Notes: a model not told the origin generated them from the sequence alone. Shown: positions 44,208 to 54,176, counted from the stretch's first letter. The stretch is 64,000 bases of DNA from Sedimentisphaera salicampi (GCF_002117005.1 NZ_CP021023.1:2046001-2110000); one strand, 5' to 3'. Program-made: numbers and translations.

Positions 44208-44561
44208 ATTTATCTCCAGATAAAAAATTATTAAATTTTAATCTTATCCCAAATAACGCCAGTTACCCTTTCCGGACTGAACTTACCGAATTTGAGGGGA
44301 GAATTCAAGGAAAAAATAAACTTTTAGCCGATTTTTTTGAAAAATTCGTTTTAAACCAGAAGGACGCTGAGATATTTCAGCCGCTAATCTCCGCTGATTT
44401 TTCACTAATGATTTTGCCACGAGCAATCCGCCGCAGGCGGACTGGCTCAGTAAATAGACAGCATTTAATTCTGCAAAGCATTGCAGCATAATGATTTGCA
44501 TTTTGCCCAAAAAAATTGTCGCACACTTTCATTCCCACATATTCAATCATTCATATTATGG
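44208..44561. other. Spacer between GLUG genes with shared flanks and a family-1 repeat
   Basis: The stretch next to the shorter GLUG gene (44208-44340) is nearly identical to 51309-51450 upstream of the longer gene, so the two share a 5' leader. A family-1 repeat copy lies at 44428-44526. The end (44527-44561) matches 42962-43004, the 3' flank of the shorter gene. No separate gene. Confidence 0.7.
44428..44526 (+). repeat. Dispersed intergenic repeat, family 1, copy 3
   Basis: CCGCCGCAGGCGGACTGGCT, then TTCTGCAAAGCATTGCAGCA, TGATTTGCATTTTGCCC and ATTGTCGCACAC in the same order as at 1093-1190. Confidence 0.8.
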
Positions 44562-47500
44562 TTAATTCTTATGGTCTATTTCAACTATTACATTCAGTTT
44601 CGGATAACTTTTCTCATCCATCAGCCATATCCCATCTTCCTCATTTGCCGCTGAACTGTCCGCAAAATCCCAGCCGGCATTCTTGAAAGTGCTCCGCGTC
44701 TTCATCTGGTTTGAAAGCCCTTGCGGAGCATCCCAGTTAGGTTTATTAACAGCGGCTGTCTCGATAGACATTGTTTCAAGCGGAGAAACCTGATGTGTAT
44801 AGCTGAAGCCCTGAGCTTTAGATACGTTGAATTTATATCCAACACCGGGCTCGAGGGTATCGAGAGTTCCGTACCACTGATTTCCGTAGTACTGAGCAAC
44901 CTCACCATTCGGTGCTATAATCTGATCCAAGTCTTGGACATCAAGATGCTGGAAGGCATCCTGCACAGACATGCTCTGCTTCTGGAAGAACGGCAGCCAG
45001 TTCCAGCCCTGATAAAGATTCATAGCTCCATCATGACCTACCTCGCTTCCGGAGACTTCAAACGTACCGCCGTTTGCACTGTAAAGCACATACATTCTTG
45101 TAGGTACAATATTCTGAAGCGTTCCGTACCACTGGCCGTTATAATACTGAGCTGTTTTGCCGTTAGAGGCTGTTATATTATCGAAGTTCTCTACAATCTC
45201 TTCGTAACCTTCCATTACATTGGCAAGGCTCTTGTCTTCAGGCAGAACAGGGAACGAAATCCAGTTATAACCCTGAACTAAGTTGTATGTAAAGCTGTCT
45301 TCAACTTCTTTCATCCAGTTGCTGCTGAACAGGTAGAAATCGCCGTTGTCAACCCACTGATTGCTGTCTATATCGCCGAACTGATCGCCTGCGAACGGCT
45401 CTGCTGCTGTATCGCTGGCCAGTGAGCCTTCAGCGGTGAGGTAGGATTCAAGCAGAATTGCAAGATCCTCAGGGCCTATATAATTATCGCCGTTGAAATC
45501 TGCATCTGCAGGTTCCGGATCCGGCTGGAGAGAATATGCAGCCGTGAGCTCCATATTTTGTGTAACATTCTGCAGCTCGGAAAGTGAGTACCTTGTATCG
45601 CCGTTATACCAGCCTTCAAACCTGTACTGGAAGTCCGGCACGAGCGTAGGAAGCGCTGCCGCCTCGCCTTCATCTACCTGCTGGCTAGCACCAGAGAGTA
45701 TCTTGCCGTATTCACCTGCATAGAAGTTTACTGTGTAAATATCAGGTAGGTCATTATAAACAGCATTTACAGTTAATCCTTCTGTTACGTTATCGAAAGC
45801 TGTGTCCCAGCCAGTGAATATATAGCCCTCATCAGCTTCAACAGTCGGAGCTGTCGCTGAGCCGCCGTAAGCGATTGTCTGCTCGGTGTCGCCTGCGGTT
45901 ATAGTACCGTTAGCACCCGGCATAAAAGTTACGGTATATGTAATCTGCTCATACTGTGCTGCTGTTGTCAGGTCAGACTGTACGTTTGTGAAGTCTGCAT
46001 CCCAGCCGATGATTTCCCAGCCTTCGCTGGCTTCAATTGTCGGCTCAACAGCGTCTTCGCCTTCGTAAACAGTCTGCACTGCATCGCCTGCTGTTATTAT
46101 TCCGTGAGTTCCAGCATCGAATGTTACTGTATATTCTGGAATTTCTGAATATGTGGCTGTTGCAGTTATGTCGCTTGTAACGTTATCAAAAGCTGTATCC
46201 CAGCCGGTATGCTCCCAGCCTCCGTTAGCTTCAACAGTTGGGGCTGTCGCTGAACCGCCGTAAGGAATTTTCTGTACCTCATCACCGGCTGTAATTGTTC
46301 CGTTAGCTCCAGCTGCGAAAGTTACTGTGTAAATCTCTTCGTACTGAGCTGTGACGGTAAGGTTAGACTGCACATCTGTGAAATCTATATCCCAGCCGGT
46401 GAATTCCCAGCCTGCATTTGCAGTAACTGTTGGAGCAACTGCGTCGTCGCCTTCATAAACAGTCTGCACTTCTTCGCCTGCTGTTATGCTGCCATTAGCT
46501 CCCGCATCAAATGTAACTGTGTACTGCGGAATTTCTGAATATGTGGCTGTTACAGTTATGTCGCTTGTAACGTTATCAAAAGCCGTATCCCAGCTGGCAA
46601 ACTCCCAGCCTTCGTTAGCTTCAACAGTTGGGGCTGTCGCTGAACCGCCGTAAGGAATGTTCTGTACCTCATCGCCGGCTGTAATTGTTCCGTTGGCTCC
46701 AGCTGCGAAAGTTACTGTGTAAATCTCTTCTGTATATTCTGCAGTAACTGTAAGGTCGGACTGGACGTTTGTAAAATCTACATCCCAGCCGATGAATTCC
46801 CAGCCTTCGCTGGCTTCAATTGTCGGCTCAACAGCGTCTTCGCCTTCGTAAACAGTCTGCACTGCATCGCCTGCTGTTACGCTTCCGTTGGCTCCCGCAT
46901 CAAATGTAACTGTGTACTGCGGAACTTCTGAGTATGTGGCTGTTACAGTTATGTCGCTTGTAACGTTATCAAAAGCTGTATCCCAGCTGGCAAACTCCCA
47001 GCCTTCGTTAGCTTCAACAGTTGGAGCTGTTGCTGAGCCGCCGTAAGGAATATCCTGTACCTCATCGCCGGCTGTAATTGTTCCGTTAGCTCCGGCTGCG
47101 AAAGTTACTGTGTAAATCTCTTTTGTATATTCTGCGGTAACTGTAAGATTAGACTGCACATCAGTGAAATCTATATCCCATCCTGTGAAATCCCAGCCTG
47201 CATTTGCAGTAACTGTCGGCTCAACAGCATCTTCGCCTTCGTAAACAGTCTGCACTTCATCGCCTGCTGTTATGCTGCCATTAGCTCCCGCATCAAATGT
47301 AACTGTGTACTGCGGAATTTCTGAATATGTGGCTGTTGCAGTTATGTCGCTTGTAACATTATCAAATGCCTTATCCCAGCTGGCAAACTCCCAGCCTTCG
47401 TCTGCTTCAACAGTCGGAGCTGTTGCTGAGCCGCCGTAAGGAATATCCTGTACCTCATCGCCGGCTGTAATTGTTCCGTTAGCTCCAGCTGCGAAAGTTA

Positions 47501-50500
47501 CTGTGTAAATCTCTTTTGTATATTCTGCGGTAACTGTAAGATTAGACTGCACATCAGTGAAATCTATATCCCATCCTGTGAAAACCCAGCCAGCATTTGC
47601 AGTAACTGTCGGCTCAACAGCATCTTCGCCTTCGTAAACAGTCTGCACTTCATCGCCTGAAGAAATCACCCCATTTTCGCCTGCATTGAAAATAACTGTT
47701 AATCTGTGAAACGCCGTAAGCTTTGGGTAATCACTTTCCGGCATAATCCATACATCTTCGCTGCCGTTCGCTTCTTCGCCCGCAAAATCCCAGCCGGAAT
47801 CGGTGAACGTGCTCAGCGTCTGCATCTGAGCTGTCGTAAGCCCCGTTCCGCCGTCGCTGGTACTGATCCCGCTCGCCTCCTTATCCCAGAAGCAGTTCGT
47901 GATTGTGCCTTCAATATTTGCTCCGCACAGGCCGCCGAGAAAATCATCTCCCGAAACAGAGCCGGCCGCGTAGCAGTTCTCGATTGTGCCTCTATTCCCT
48001 CCGCACAGGCCGCCGAGATAATCATACCCCGAGACATCGCCGGTCGCGTAGCAGTTCGTGATTGTGCCGTCACTCCCTCCGCACAGGCCGCCGAGATTGA
48101 TTGAATAATTGCCTCCCGAAACAGAGCCGGCCGCGTAGCAGTTCTCGATTGTGCCTCTACTCCCTCCGCACAGGCCGCCGAGATAATCATACCCCGAAAC
48201 AGAGCCGGCCGCGTAGCAGTTCGTGATTGTGCCGTCACTCCCTCCGCACAGGCCGCCGAGATAATCATACCCCGAAACAGAGCCGGTCGCATAGCAGTTC
48301 TCGATTGTGCCTTCAAGATTCCCTCCGCACAGGCCGCCGAGATACCTTGAATCACCGCCGCCGGTTATATCAGCATTCTCAATTCCGAGGTTGTGAACTT
48401 CTCCATCATCTATTTTGCCAAAAAGGCCGAGATATCGGGGATATTCTTCCGTAACATTTGTAGTATCAACTGTGAGATTCAGAATCTTATACCCCGCCCC
48501 GTCAAATGAGCCGGAAAATGCAGTGCCGCTGAAATCCGAACCGGTGTAATCGGTATCCGGAGCGGAATCGGTGTAATCAGTATCGGGAGCTATAACGGAG
48601 CGGTCGTAAGACCGGCCGGAGAGGTCGATGTCATTCGTCAGAACGTAGTGGGCGGAGAGGTCGTTGTTCACCGCTTCGAGGTGGTCGGGGGTGGAAATCT
48701 GGTATGGGTTGTTTATTGTGCCGCCGCCTTGCTCTTGAACTTGCCATCTTAATTCAGGGTATTCTCCTGCCGTCATAAACCATACCTCATCGCTGCCGTT
48801 CGCTTCTTCGCCGGCAAAATCCCAGCCGGAACCAGTGAACGTGCTCTGCGTCTGCATTTGGGCTGTAGTAAGTCCTGTTCCGCCGTCGCTGGTACTGATA
48901 CCGCTCGCCTCCTTATCCCAAAAGCAGTTCGAGATTGTGCCTTCATAGTTCCTCCCGCACAGGCCGCCGAGATAACCATCTCCCGAAACAGAGCCGGTCG
49001 CATAGCAGTTCCCGATTGTGCCGCCTTCATTCTCTCCACACAGGCCGCCGAGATATCCTGATGTATAGCCTCCCGAAACAGAGCCGGTCGCATAGCAGTT
49101 CGTGATTGTGCCGCTGCTATTCCTTCCGCACAGGCCGCCGAGATAATCATCACCCGAAACAGAGCCGGCCGCATAGCAGTTCGTGATTGTGCCCCTGTTA
49201 TGCCCGCACAGGCCGCCGATATAATCGGCATCATCGCTGCCGGTTATATCGGCATCTTCTATGCCGAGATTGTGAACTTCGCCGTCATCAATTTTTCCAA
49301 AAACTCCGAGCTGGGAATGTAAGCCTATTTCTTCACTCCTAATTTCCAGATTAAATACTTTAAATCCGCTGCCGTCAAAACTGCCGCTGAAGATTGTTAT
49401 CGGGTAATAAATTATGCCCTGCATATCAATATCGTTAGTTAAAACGAAATATTTATCCCAGTCCGGCAAGCGGTTGCTGAGGCAGACCAAATCCTGAGAA
49501 TCAGAGATTTCGAAAGGATTTTCTTGCGTACCTTCACCGCTGTAGGTTCTTGCTGGATAGTCTGTGGTGATAACAGAGCCTCCATCATTTTCCCACGCAA
49601 GGCGGGGATAATCATTACCCTCATCTATTGTCCAGCTCCCATCATTCCAGCCTGCAAATGTCGCGGAAGATTTCATCTGAGCTGTAGTTTTTGGTCTTCC
49701 TCCAGCGCTGGTACTGATCCCGCTTGCCTCTTTATCCCAGAAGGAGTTTTCGATTGTGCCGTAACCATTCACTCCGCACAGGCCGCCGAGATTTCTTGAA
49801 TAATCATCTCCCGAAACAGAGCCGGCCGCATAGCAGTTCGTGATTGTGCCGCCAATATTATATCCGCACAGGCCGCCGGCATCTTCTTTCCCAGATACAG
49901 AACTGATCGCATAGCAGCTCTCTATTGTACCTTCAACATTCACTCCGCACAGGCCGCCAAGAAAATTTGAATAATTGCCTCCCGAAACAGAGCCGGTCGC
50001 ATAGCAGTTCTCGATTGTGCCTTCAAGATTTGCTCCGCACAGGCCGCCGAGAGCTTCTGAATCATCGCCGCCGGTTATATCAGCATTCTCAATTCCGAGA
50101 TTTCGAACTTCCCCGCCATCAATGTTTCCAAAAACTCCGAGCTGGGAATGTAAGCCTATTTCTTCACTGCTAATTTCCAGATTAAATACTTTAAATCCGC
50201 TGCCGTCAAAACTGCCGCTGAAAGTCGTTATAGGATAATAATTTATGCCCTGCATATCAATATCGTTAGTTAAAACGAAATATTTACCCCAGTCCGGCAA
50301 GCGATTGCTGAGGCAGACCAAATCCTGAGAATCAGAGATTTCGAAAGGATTTTCTTGCGTACCTTCACCGCTGTAGGTTCTTGCTGGATAGCCGGTAGCT
50401 ATAATAGAGCCTCCATCATTTTCCCACGCAAGGCGGGGATAATCATTGCCTTCATCTATTGTCCAGCTCCCGTCATTCCAGCCTGCAAATGTTGCGGCAG

Positions 50501-51308
50501 ATTTCATCTGAGCTGTAGTTTTTGGTCTTCCGCCTGCGCTGGTATCCATCCCGCTGATATACTTATCCCAGAAGCAATTCGTGATTGTGCCCTCATTCAG
50601 TCCGCACAGCCCGCTGAGGTCATAAGAACTATTGCCGCCGGAAACAGAGCCGGCCGCGTAGCAGTTCGTTATTATGCCGCCATCATTATATCCGCACAGG
50701 CCGCCGAGGTCATAAGAACTATTGCCGCCCGAAACAGAGCCGGCCGCATAGCAGTTCTCGATTGTGCCTCTATTCCCTCCGCACAGGCCGCCAAGATTGA
50801 TCGAATAATTGCCTCCCGAAACAGAGCCGGTCGCATAGCAGTTCGTTATTGTGCCGTCACTACCTCCGCACAGGCCGCCGAGATATTCTGAATTATTGCT
50901 TCCTGATATTTGAGCATTTTCAATGCCGAGATTCAGCACCTCACCTCCCTCAATTTTTCCGAAAAGGCCGAGATAACAAGGGTAATCTTCTGTTACATTT
51001 GATGTGTCAACGGTTAGATTTAAAAGCTTATAACCCGCTCCATCAAATGTGCCGGAAAAGGGAGTGCCGTTGAAACCAGCATCGCTGTGATCGGTGTCCG
51101 GGGCGATAACGGCGCGGTCGTAGGTTCTGGCCGAGAGGTCGATGTCATTCGTCAGAACGTAGTGGGCGGAGAGGTCGTTGTTCACCGCTTCGAGGTGGTC
51201 GGGGGTGGAAATCTGGTATGGGTTGTTTGTTGTGCCGCCTCCAGAAAAACCGAATGCAATGCCAGCTGCGGCAATAGCAGCGATAACCGAAACTCTAAGG
51301 GTACACAT
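44562..51308 (-). CDS. Giant secreted protein: GLUG modules, bacterial-repeat (InlB-type) domains, dockerin-like motifs
   Basis: A 2248-residue secreted protein. Signal peptide residues 1-21. About residues 22-1190 hold four GLUG modules, two opened by a GTxNNPYQISTPDHLEAVN lead and two by a GTQENPFEISDSQDLVCLSN lead. About 1199-1926 hold eleven InlB-B/Listeria-Bacteroides-type repeats, alternating type A (VTFDAGANGSITAGDEVQTV) and type B (VTFAAGANGTITAGDEVQDI). Then come two dockerin-like calcium motifs (DADFNGDNYIGPEDLAILL; DIDSNQWVDNGDFYLF), two repeats with YNGQWYGTL / YGNQWYGTL, and a last ~45 residues copied from or into the shorter GLUG protein. It is a candidate adhesin or surface scaffold. 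No membrane anchor is evident. Start ATG 51308, with GGAGATAAAT upstream. Confidence 0.85.
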   Translation of the reverse strand: MCTLRVSVIAAIAAAGIAFGFSGGGTTNNPYQISTPDHLEAVNNDLSAHYVLTNDIDLSARTYDRAVIAPDTDHSDAGFNGTPFSGTFDGAGYKLLNLTVDTSNVTEDYPCYLGLFGKIEGGEVLNLGIENAQISGSNNSEYLGGLCGGSDGTITNCYATGSVSGGNYSINLGGLCGGNRGTIENCYAAGSVSGGNSSYDLGGLCGYNDGGIITNCYAAGSVSGGNSSYDLSGLCGLNEGTITNCFWDKYISGMDTSAGGRPKTTAQMKSAATFAGWNDGSWTIDEGNDYPRLAWENDGGSIIATGYPARTYSGEGTQENPFEISDSQDLVCLSNRLPDWGKYFVLTNDIDMQGINYYPITTFSGSFDGSGFKVFNLEISSEEIGLHSQLGVFGNIDGGEVRNLGIENADITGGDDSEALGGLCGANLEGTIENCYATGSVSGGNYSNFLGGLCGVNVEGTIESCYAISSVSGKEDAGGLCGYNIGGTITNCYAAGSVSGDDYSRNLGGLCGVNGYGTIENSFWDKEASGISTSAGGRPKTTAQMKSSATFAGWNDGSWTIDEGNDYPRLAWENDGGSVITTDYPARTYSGEGTQENPFEISDSQDLVCLSNRLPDWDKYFVLTNDIDMQGIIYYPITIFSGSFDGSGFKVFNLEIRSEEIGLHSQLGVFGKIDDGEVHNLGIEDADITGSDDADYIGGLCGHNRGTITNCYAAGSVSGDDYLGGLCGRNSSGTITNCYATGSVSGGYTSGYLGGLCGENEGGTIGNCYATGSVSGDGYLGGLCGRNYEGTISNCFWDKEASGISTSDGGTGLTTAQMQTQSTFTGSGWDFAGEEANGSDEVWFMTAGEYPELRWQVQEQGGGTINNPYQISTPDHLEAVNNDLSAHYVLTNDIDLSGRSYDRSVIAPDTDYTDSAPDTDYTGSDFSGTAFSGSFDGAGYKILNLTVDTTNVTEEYPRYLGLFGKIDDGEVHNLGIENADITGGGDSRYLGGLCGGNLEGTIENCYATGSVSGYDYLGGLCGGSDGTITNCYAAGSVSGYDYLGGLCGGSRGTIENCYAAGSVSGGNYSINLGGLCGGSDGTITNCYATGDVSGYDYLGGLCGGNRGTIENCYAAGSVSGDDFLGGLCGANIEGTITNCFWDKEASGISTSDGGTGLTTAQMQTLSTFTDSGWDFAGEEANGSEDVWIMPESDYPKLTAFHRLTVIFNAGENGVISSGDEVQTVYEGEDAVEPTVTANAGWVFTGWDIDFTDVQSNLTVTAEYTKEIYTVTFAAGANGTITAGDEVQDIPYGGSATAPTVEADEGWEFASWDKAFDNVTSDITATATYSEIPQYTVTFDAGANGSITAGDEVQTVYEGEDAVEPTVTANAGWDFTGWDIDFTDVQSNLTVTAEYTKEIYTVTFAAGANGTITAGDEVQDIPYGGSATAPTVEANEGWEFASWDTAFDNVTSDITVTATYSEVPQYTVTFDAGANGSVTAGDAVQTVYEGEDAVEPTIEASEGWEFIGWDVDFTNVQSDLTVTAEYTEEIYTVTFAAGANGTITAGDEVQNIPYGGSATAPTVEANEGWEFASWDTAFDNVTSDITVTATYSEIPQYTVTFDAGANGSITAGEEVQTVYEGDDAVAPTVTANAGWEFTGWDIDFTDVQSNLTVTAQYEEIYTVTFAAGANGTITAGDEVQKIPYGGSATAPTVEANGGWEHTGWDTAFDNVTSDITATATYSEIPEYTVTFDAGTHGIITAGDAVQTVYEGEDAVEPTIEASEGWEIIGWDADFTNVQSDLTTAAQYEQITYTVTFMPGANGTITAGDTEQTIAYGGSATAPTVEADEGYIFTGWDTAFDNVTEGLTVNAVYNDLPDIYTVNFYAGEYGKILSGASQQVDEGEAAALPTLVPDFQYRFEGWYNGDTRYSLSELQNVTQNMELTAAYSLQPDPEPADADFNGDNYIGPEDLAILLESYLTAEGSLASDTAAEPFAGDQFGDIDSNQWVDNGDFYLFSSNWMKEVEDSFTYNLVQGYNWISFPVLPEDKSLANVMEGYEEIVENFDNITASNGKTAQYYNGQWYGTLQNIVPTRMYVLYSANGGTFEVSGSEVGHDGAMNLYQGWNWLPFFQKQSMSVQDAFQHLDVQDLDQIIAPNGEVAQYYGNQWYGTLDTLEPGVGYKFNVSKAQGFSYTHQVSPLETMSIETAAVNKPNWDAPQGLSNQMKTRSTFKNAGWDFADSSAANEEDGIWLMDEKSYPKLNVIVEIDHKN
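45525..47710 (-). repeat. Tandem coding repeats, period about 393 bp (A/B pairs)
   Basis: The pair of type A plus type B repeats (about 131 residues) recurs; GTTACTGTGTAAATCTCTT occurs near 46320, 46710, 47103 and 47498, a spacing of about 393 bp. The ends are more diverged, as expected from internal expansion. Confidence 0.85.
47880..51060 (-). repeat. GLUG-encoding DNA repeats, giant gene
   Basis: Dozens of ~75-bp units with the cores GTAGCAGTTCGTGATTGTG and CCGCACAGGCCGCCGAGA; the block around 49,300-49,780 repeats around 50,140-50,560 almost exactly. Confidence 0.8.
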
Positions 51309-51521
51309 ATTTATCTCCAGATAAAAAATTAATAAATTTTAATCTTATCCCAAATAACGCCAGTTACCCTTTCTGGACTGAACTTACCGAATTTGAGGGG
51401 AGAATTCAAGGAAAAAATAAAATTTTAGCCGATTTTTTTGAAAAATTCGTATTAAACCACGAAGGACGCTGAGATTTTTAACCACTAATCCCCGCTGATT
51501 TTTCACTAATGATTTTGCCAC

Positions 51522-51560
51522 GAGCCACTCAGCCACTCAGCCACTCAGCCACTCTGCCAC
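51522..51560 (+). repeat. Short tandem repeat CAGCCACTC
   Basis: Four consecutive 9-bp CAGCCACTC-like units (the first reads GAGCCACTC, and a degenerate TGCCAC follows), next to a doubled GAGCTAC. It extends the repeat word CGAGCCAC of the dispersed elements. Confidence 0.85.
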
Positions 51561-51607
51561 GAGCTACGAGCTACGAATCTATCCGCTTGCTTTCCGCCTT
51601 CGGCGGA

Positions 51608-51790
51608 CAGGCTCTTCGCCTCCGGCGGACTCCACGCACGGCTCTGATTGTCGTTAGTATTTCGCAGCGATTTCACAAAACGAGATATTTAAACCGAGCC
51701 ACGCATGTAGGCCCGCCGCAGGCGGGGCGAAATAAGTGGACAGCAGACGTTCATCACAGACTGGCCGCAGCATTTACGGACTGAGTTAGA
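51608..51790 (+). repeat. Dispersed intergenic repeat, family 2, copy 3 (inverted to 30 kb copies)
   Basis: CTCTTCGCCTCCGGCGGACT through CGGCTCTGATTGTCGTTAGT, ATTTAAACCGAGCCACGCAT, CCCGCCGCAGGCGGG, AATAAGTGGACAGCAG, CATCACAGACTGGCCGCAGC to TACGGACTGAGTTAGAGGCA; the reverse complement of 30271-30447. Confidence 0.85.
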
Positions 51791-52029
51791 GGCACACATA
51801 GGTTATTAAATAAATATATCATTCTCTCCCTCCGCTGTCTCCGCTTCCTCTCCGCCTCCGGCGGACAGGCTCGGTTTAACTCTCTTTTACATCAGAGAAA
51901 ACATTTTCATAAATGAGGGAAAGCTCTCTGCCGGCAGGAACGCTTCAACGCAATAAATCATCTTGCTCTGATGCGATGGATGTGTTTTTACACAGATGTA
52001 TCGGAGGAAACGGAGGGAAAAATAATTTT

Positions 52030-52290
52030 GGCAGGATTATTTATGTTCAAGGCAATGAGAAGGCAAAAGGCAAGAGTTTTTTGGATAATCCCGTCGCATC
52101 GCTACCCGAATCCACCACGTCCGCTTTGTTTAGCCCGCTGATTATTTTGCCACGAGCAATCCACCGCAGGCGGAGTCCACGCACGGCTCTGATTGACGTT
52201 AGTATTACGCAGCGACTTCACGAAACTAATGTTTAAGCCGAGCCGCTCGCAACTCGCCGCGAGCCACAAAAAATTGCCGTACACGAATAT
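52030..52290 (+). repeat. Repeat block shared with 42048-42181 plus a partial family-2 unit
   Basis: Same sequence order as 42048 on, then TCCACGCACGGCTCTGATTG, ATTACGCAGCGACTTCACGA, TAATGTTTAAGCCGAGCCGC and TCGCAACTCGCCGCGAGCCA, the last also at 42918-42955. Confidence 0.8.
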
Positions 52291-52357
52291 AATCTGCATA
52301 AAAAGCGCAGCTCCGAGCCTGTGCAGAATTATAGAAAGCGGTTCCCCTTTTCTAATC

Positions 52358-53983
52358 CTACGGATTCTTGCGGGGTTGGCCTGTGGAATCCATTCTGCCT
52401 GCCATCTGGGAATCCCAAGCCTCATACAGCTCTCTCAGCTGCTTTGCGAGCTTAGGGTGTTCATCTATGAGGTTCGTTGTTTCGCCTATATCTTCTTCAA
52501 GATTGAAAAGCTGAGGGCTGTTTGGGTATTTATACGGCTTATCCGCTTCAACCACGTCTCCGTTTTCCTTGATTCGGAAATCCTTATGCTTCCAGCCCAC
52601 GTTGTTTGTGAGCTTCCATTTGCCCTTCCTGATAACCCACGAGTTTCGGCTCTGTGCCCAAGCGAGCCACTCATGCTGCTTTTTGCGTTTGTCCTTGAGA
52701 ACAGGCAGCAGGCTCATACCGTCGAGGTTATCGGGCGTTTGCAGGCCTGCGAGGCTGGTGATTGTGGGGAAGATATCCATCGTGGAAACGATCGCCTCTT
52801 CGTTCACTTTCCCCTCGGGAAGCCTCCCTGGCATACTCACTATCATCGGCACTCTCAGCCCGCCTTCAGCGAACATATACTTGAATCCGCTCAGCGGATC
52901 ATTAATCGAGTATGTATTGATTGTCCCGCCGTTGTCTGATACGAATACCACGAGCGTATTTTCCCGCTGTCCTGTCTTCTCGAGGGTATCGAGTATTCTC
53001 GAAACGCTTTCATCCAGAGCGAGCAGGTTTGCGAGGTAGCATCTTCTGCCTTCCGGGTCCACCTTGCCCATATGCCCCCATCTCTTGTGGAACTTCTGAT
53101 GCCGCTCTTCGTTGGGTTCCCAGTATGGATAATCCCAGTCGTCGGCATTTCGATCCCAAGGAACGTATCTCGCCCCAACTCTCTTCGCCCATTTCTCATC
53201 TACAACGTAAGTGGGCTGGTGCACTGCGTTGTGGGCAACGTGCAGGTAGAAGGGTTTATCGCCTTTCTCCCGTTCGATAAATTCGCAAGCACGGTCGGTG
53301 AAGATTTCGGTGGTGAAACCGTCTTCGAAGGATATCTTCTCAGCCTCTTCCTGCTTTGTCCCCTGCCCTTCTGCCCAGAGCAGCGGGCCAACAACCTGAC
53401 ATCCGAAATTGCCCTTGAAGCCCTCTCTGGCCTTGTATGCCTCAACGTCCTTCTGGCTGAGGCGGATATAGTCCCACGTGTGGAACATAAAACCAAGGAA
53501 CTCATCAAAGCCGTGGAGGGTGGGAAATTCCTTCGGGCCGCCGTTATGGTGGGTTTTGCCGTATTTGGCGGTGATGAAGCCCGATTTGCTGAGGTGTTCG
53601 GGGATTGTGAGCTCTCTGGTTGGAAGGCCGCCGTCGCCGTACCAGTAGTTGCCCCAGCGCTGCTGATAGCGGCCTGTGATCAGGCCGGTCCGGCTCGGGC
53701 TGCAGATAGGGGACGTACCGTAGGCGTTTTTGAAGTAAGTGCCTGTTTTGGCGAGCCTGTCGAAACCCGGAGTGCCGTATTTCTTCACATCTTCCGGAGC
53801 ATCCGGCAGAAAAGACATATCCGCATAGCCGAGGTCGTCTGCTATGATAACCACTACATTCGGCTTCTTCTTCTGGCTGGAAGTTGTGCTAAAAGAGTTT
53901 GCGCAGGAGCTTAAAGCTCCCATACCGCCGATGGAAACACCCGCAACAGCGGCACATTTGAGAAAATCTCGTCTGCTTTTCAT
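52358..53983 (-). CDS. Sulfatase (S1 family), Tat/lipoprotein exported
   Basis: A 541-residue type I sulfatase. MKSRRDFLKC is a Tat motif; LSSC at residues 24-27 is a lipobox. VVVIIADDLGYADM is the first metal site, CSPSR (Cys94) the formylglycine motif, and VVFVSDNGGT near residue 325 the second metal site. It resembles sulfatase 1 (38682) in the active site but has different middle loops, so the substrates probably differ. It is a single gene between two repeat-rich stretches; ATG 53983. Confidence 0.93.
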   Translation of the reverse strand: MKSRRDFLKCAAVAGVSIGGMGALSSCANSFSTTSSQKKKPNVVVIIADDLGYADMSFLPDAPEDVKKYGTPGFDRLAKTGTYFKNAYGTSPICSPSRTGLITGRYQQRWGNYWYGDGGLPTRELTIPEHLSKSGFITAKYGKTHHNGGPKEFPTLHGFDEFLGFMFHTWDYIRLSQKDVEAYKAREGFKGNFGCQVVGPLLWAEGQGTKQEEAEKISFEDGFTTEIFTDRACEFIEREKGDKPFYLHVAHNAVHQPTYVVDEKWAKRVGARYVPWDRNADDWDYPYWEPNEERHQKFHKRWGHMGKVDPEGRRCYLANLLALDESVSRILDTLEKTGQRENTLVVFVSDNGGTINTYSINDPLSGFKYMFAEGGLRVPMIVSMPGRLPEGKVNEEAIVSTMDIFPTITSLAGLQTPDNLDGMSLLPVLKDKRKKQHEWLAWAQSRNSWVIRKGKWKLTNNVGWKHKDFRIKENGDVVEADKPYKYPNSPQLFNLEEDIGETTNLIDEHPKLAKQLRELYEAWDSQMAGRMDSTGQPRKNP

Positions 53984-54176
53984 TTGTTAATCCCTAATTC
54001 AGTTTTGAAGTTTTCTGTAAGTATATGTCAGCAAGAACCGTTTTTTTCATAAAAATTCACAAAAGCAAAGACAATTTCGAATTATCATAAAGTCAAGCAG
54101 AAGTGTTGCGATATTGTGGTAAGCCATTATAATCAATGCAGTAGTTAAATATTTACAATATTTGTCTGGAGTAGAG

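Larger units (their letters stand above)
51309..52357. other. 1.05 kb repeat-rich gene-free region
   Basis: No gene. Contents in order: 5' leader shared with the other GLUG gene (to ~51450), CAGCCACTC microrepeat (51522-51560), family-2 unit (51608-51790), a block inverted relative to 30690-30760 (51880-51950), the block shared with 42048-42181 (52030-52173), and a partial family-2 unit with the CGAGCCGCTCGCAACTCGCC ending also seen at 42918 (52174-52290). Confidence 0.65.

Noticed and set aside
47813-48355. Repetitive 180-residue frame on the minus strand (ISAACAEGV... type)
   Set aside because: It is the GLUG repeat DNA read in another frame.
43200-51060. Regularly spaced ~30-bp repeats resembling a CRISPR array
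   Set aside because: They are coding GLUG repeats in one frame of large secreted proteins; the spacers also encode conserved residues, and no cas genes are nearby.
53072-53914. Plus-strand frame of 280 residues over the sulfatase at 52358-53983
   Set aside because: Antisense to a certain gene; the protein shows no family pattern.
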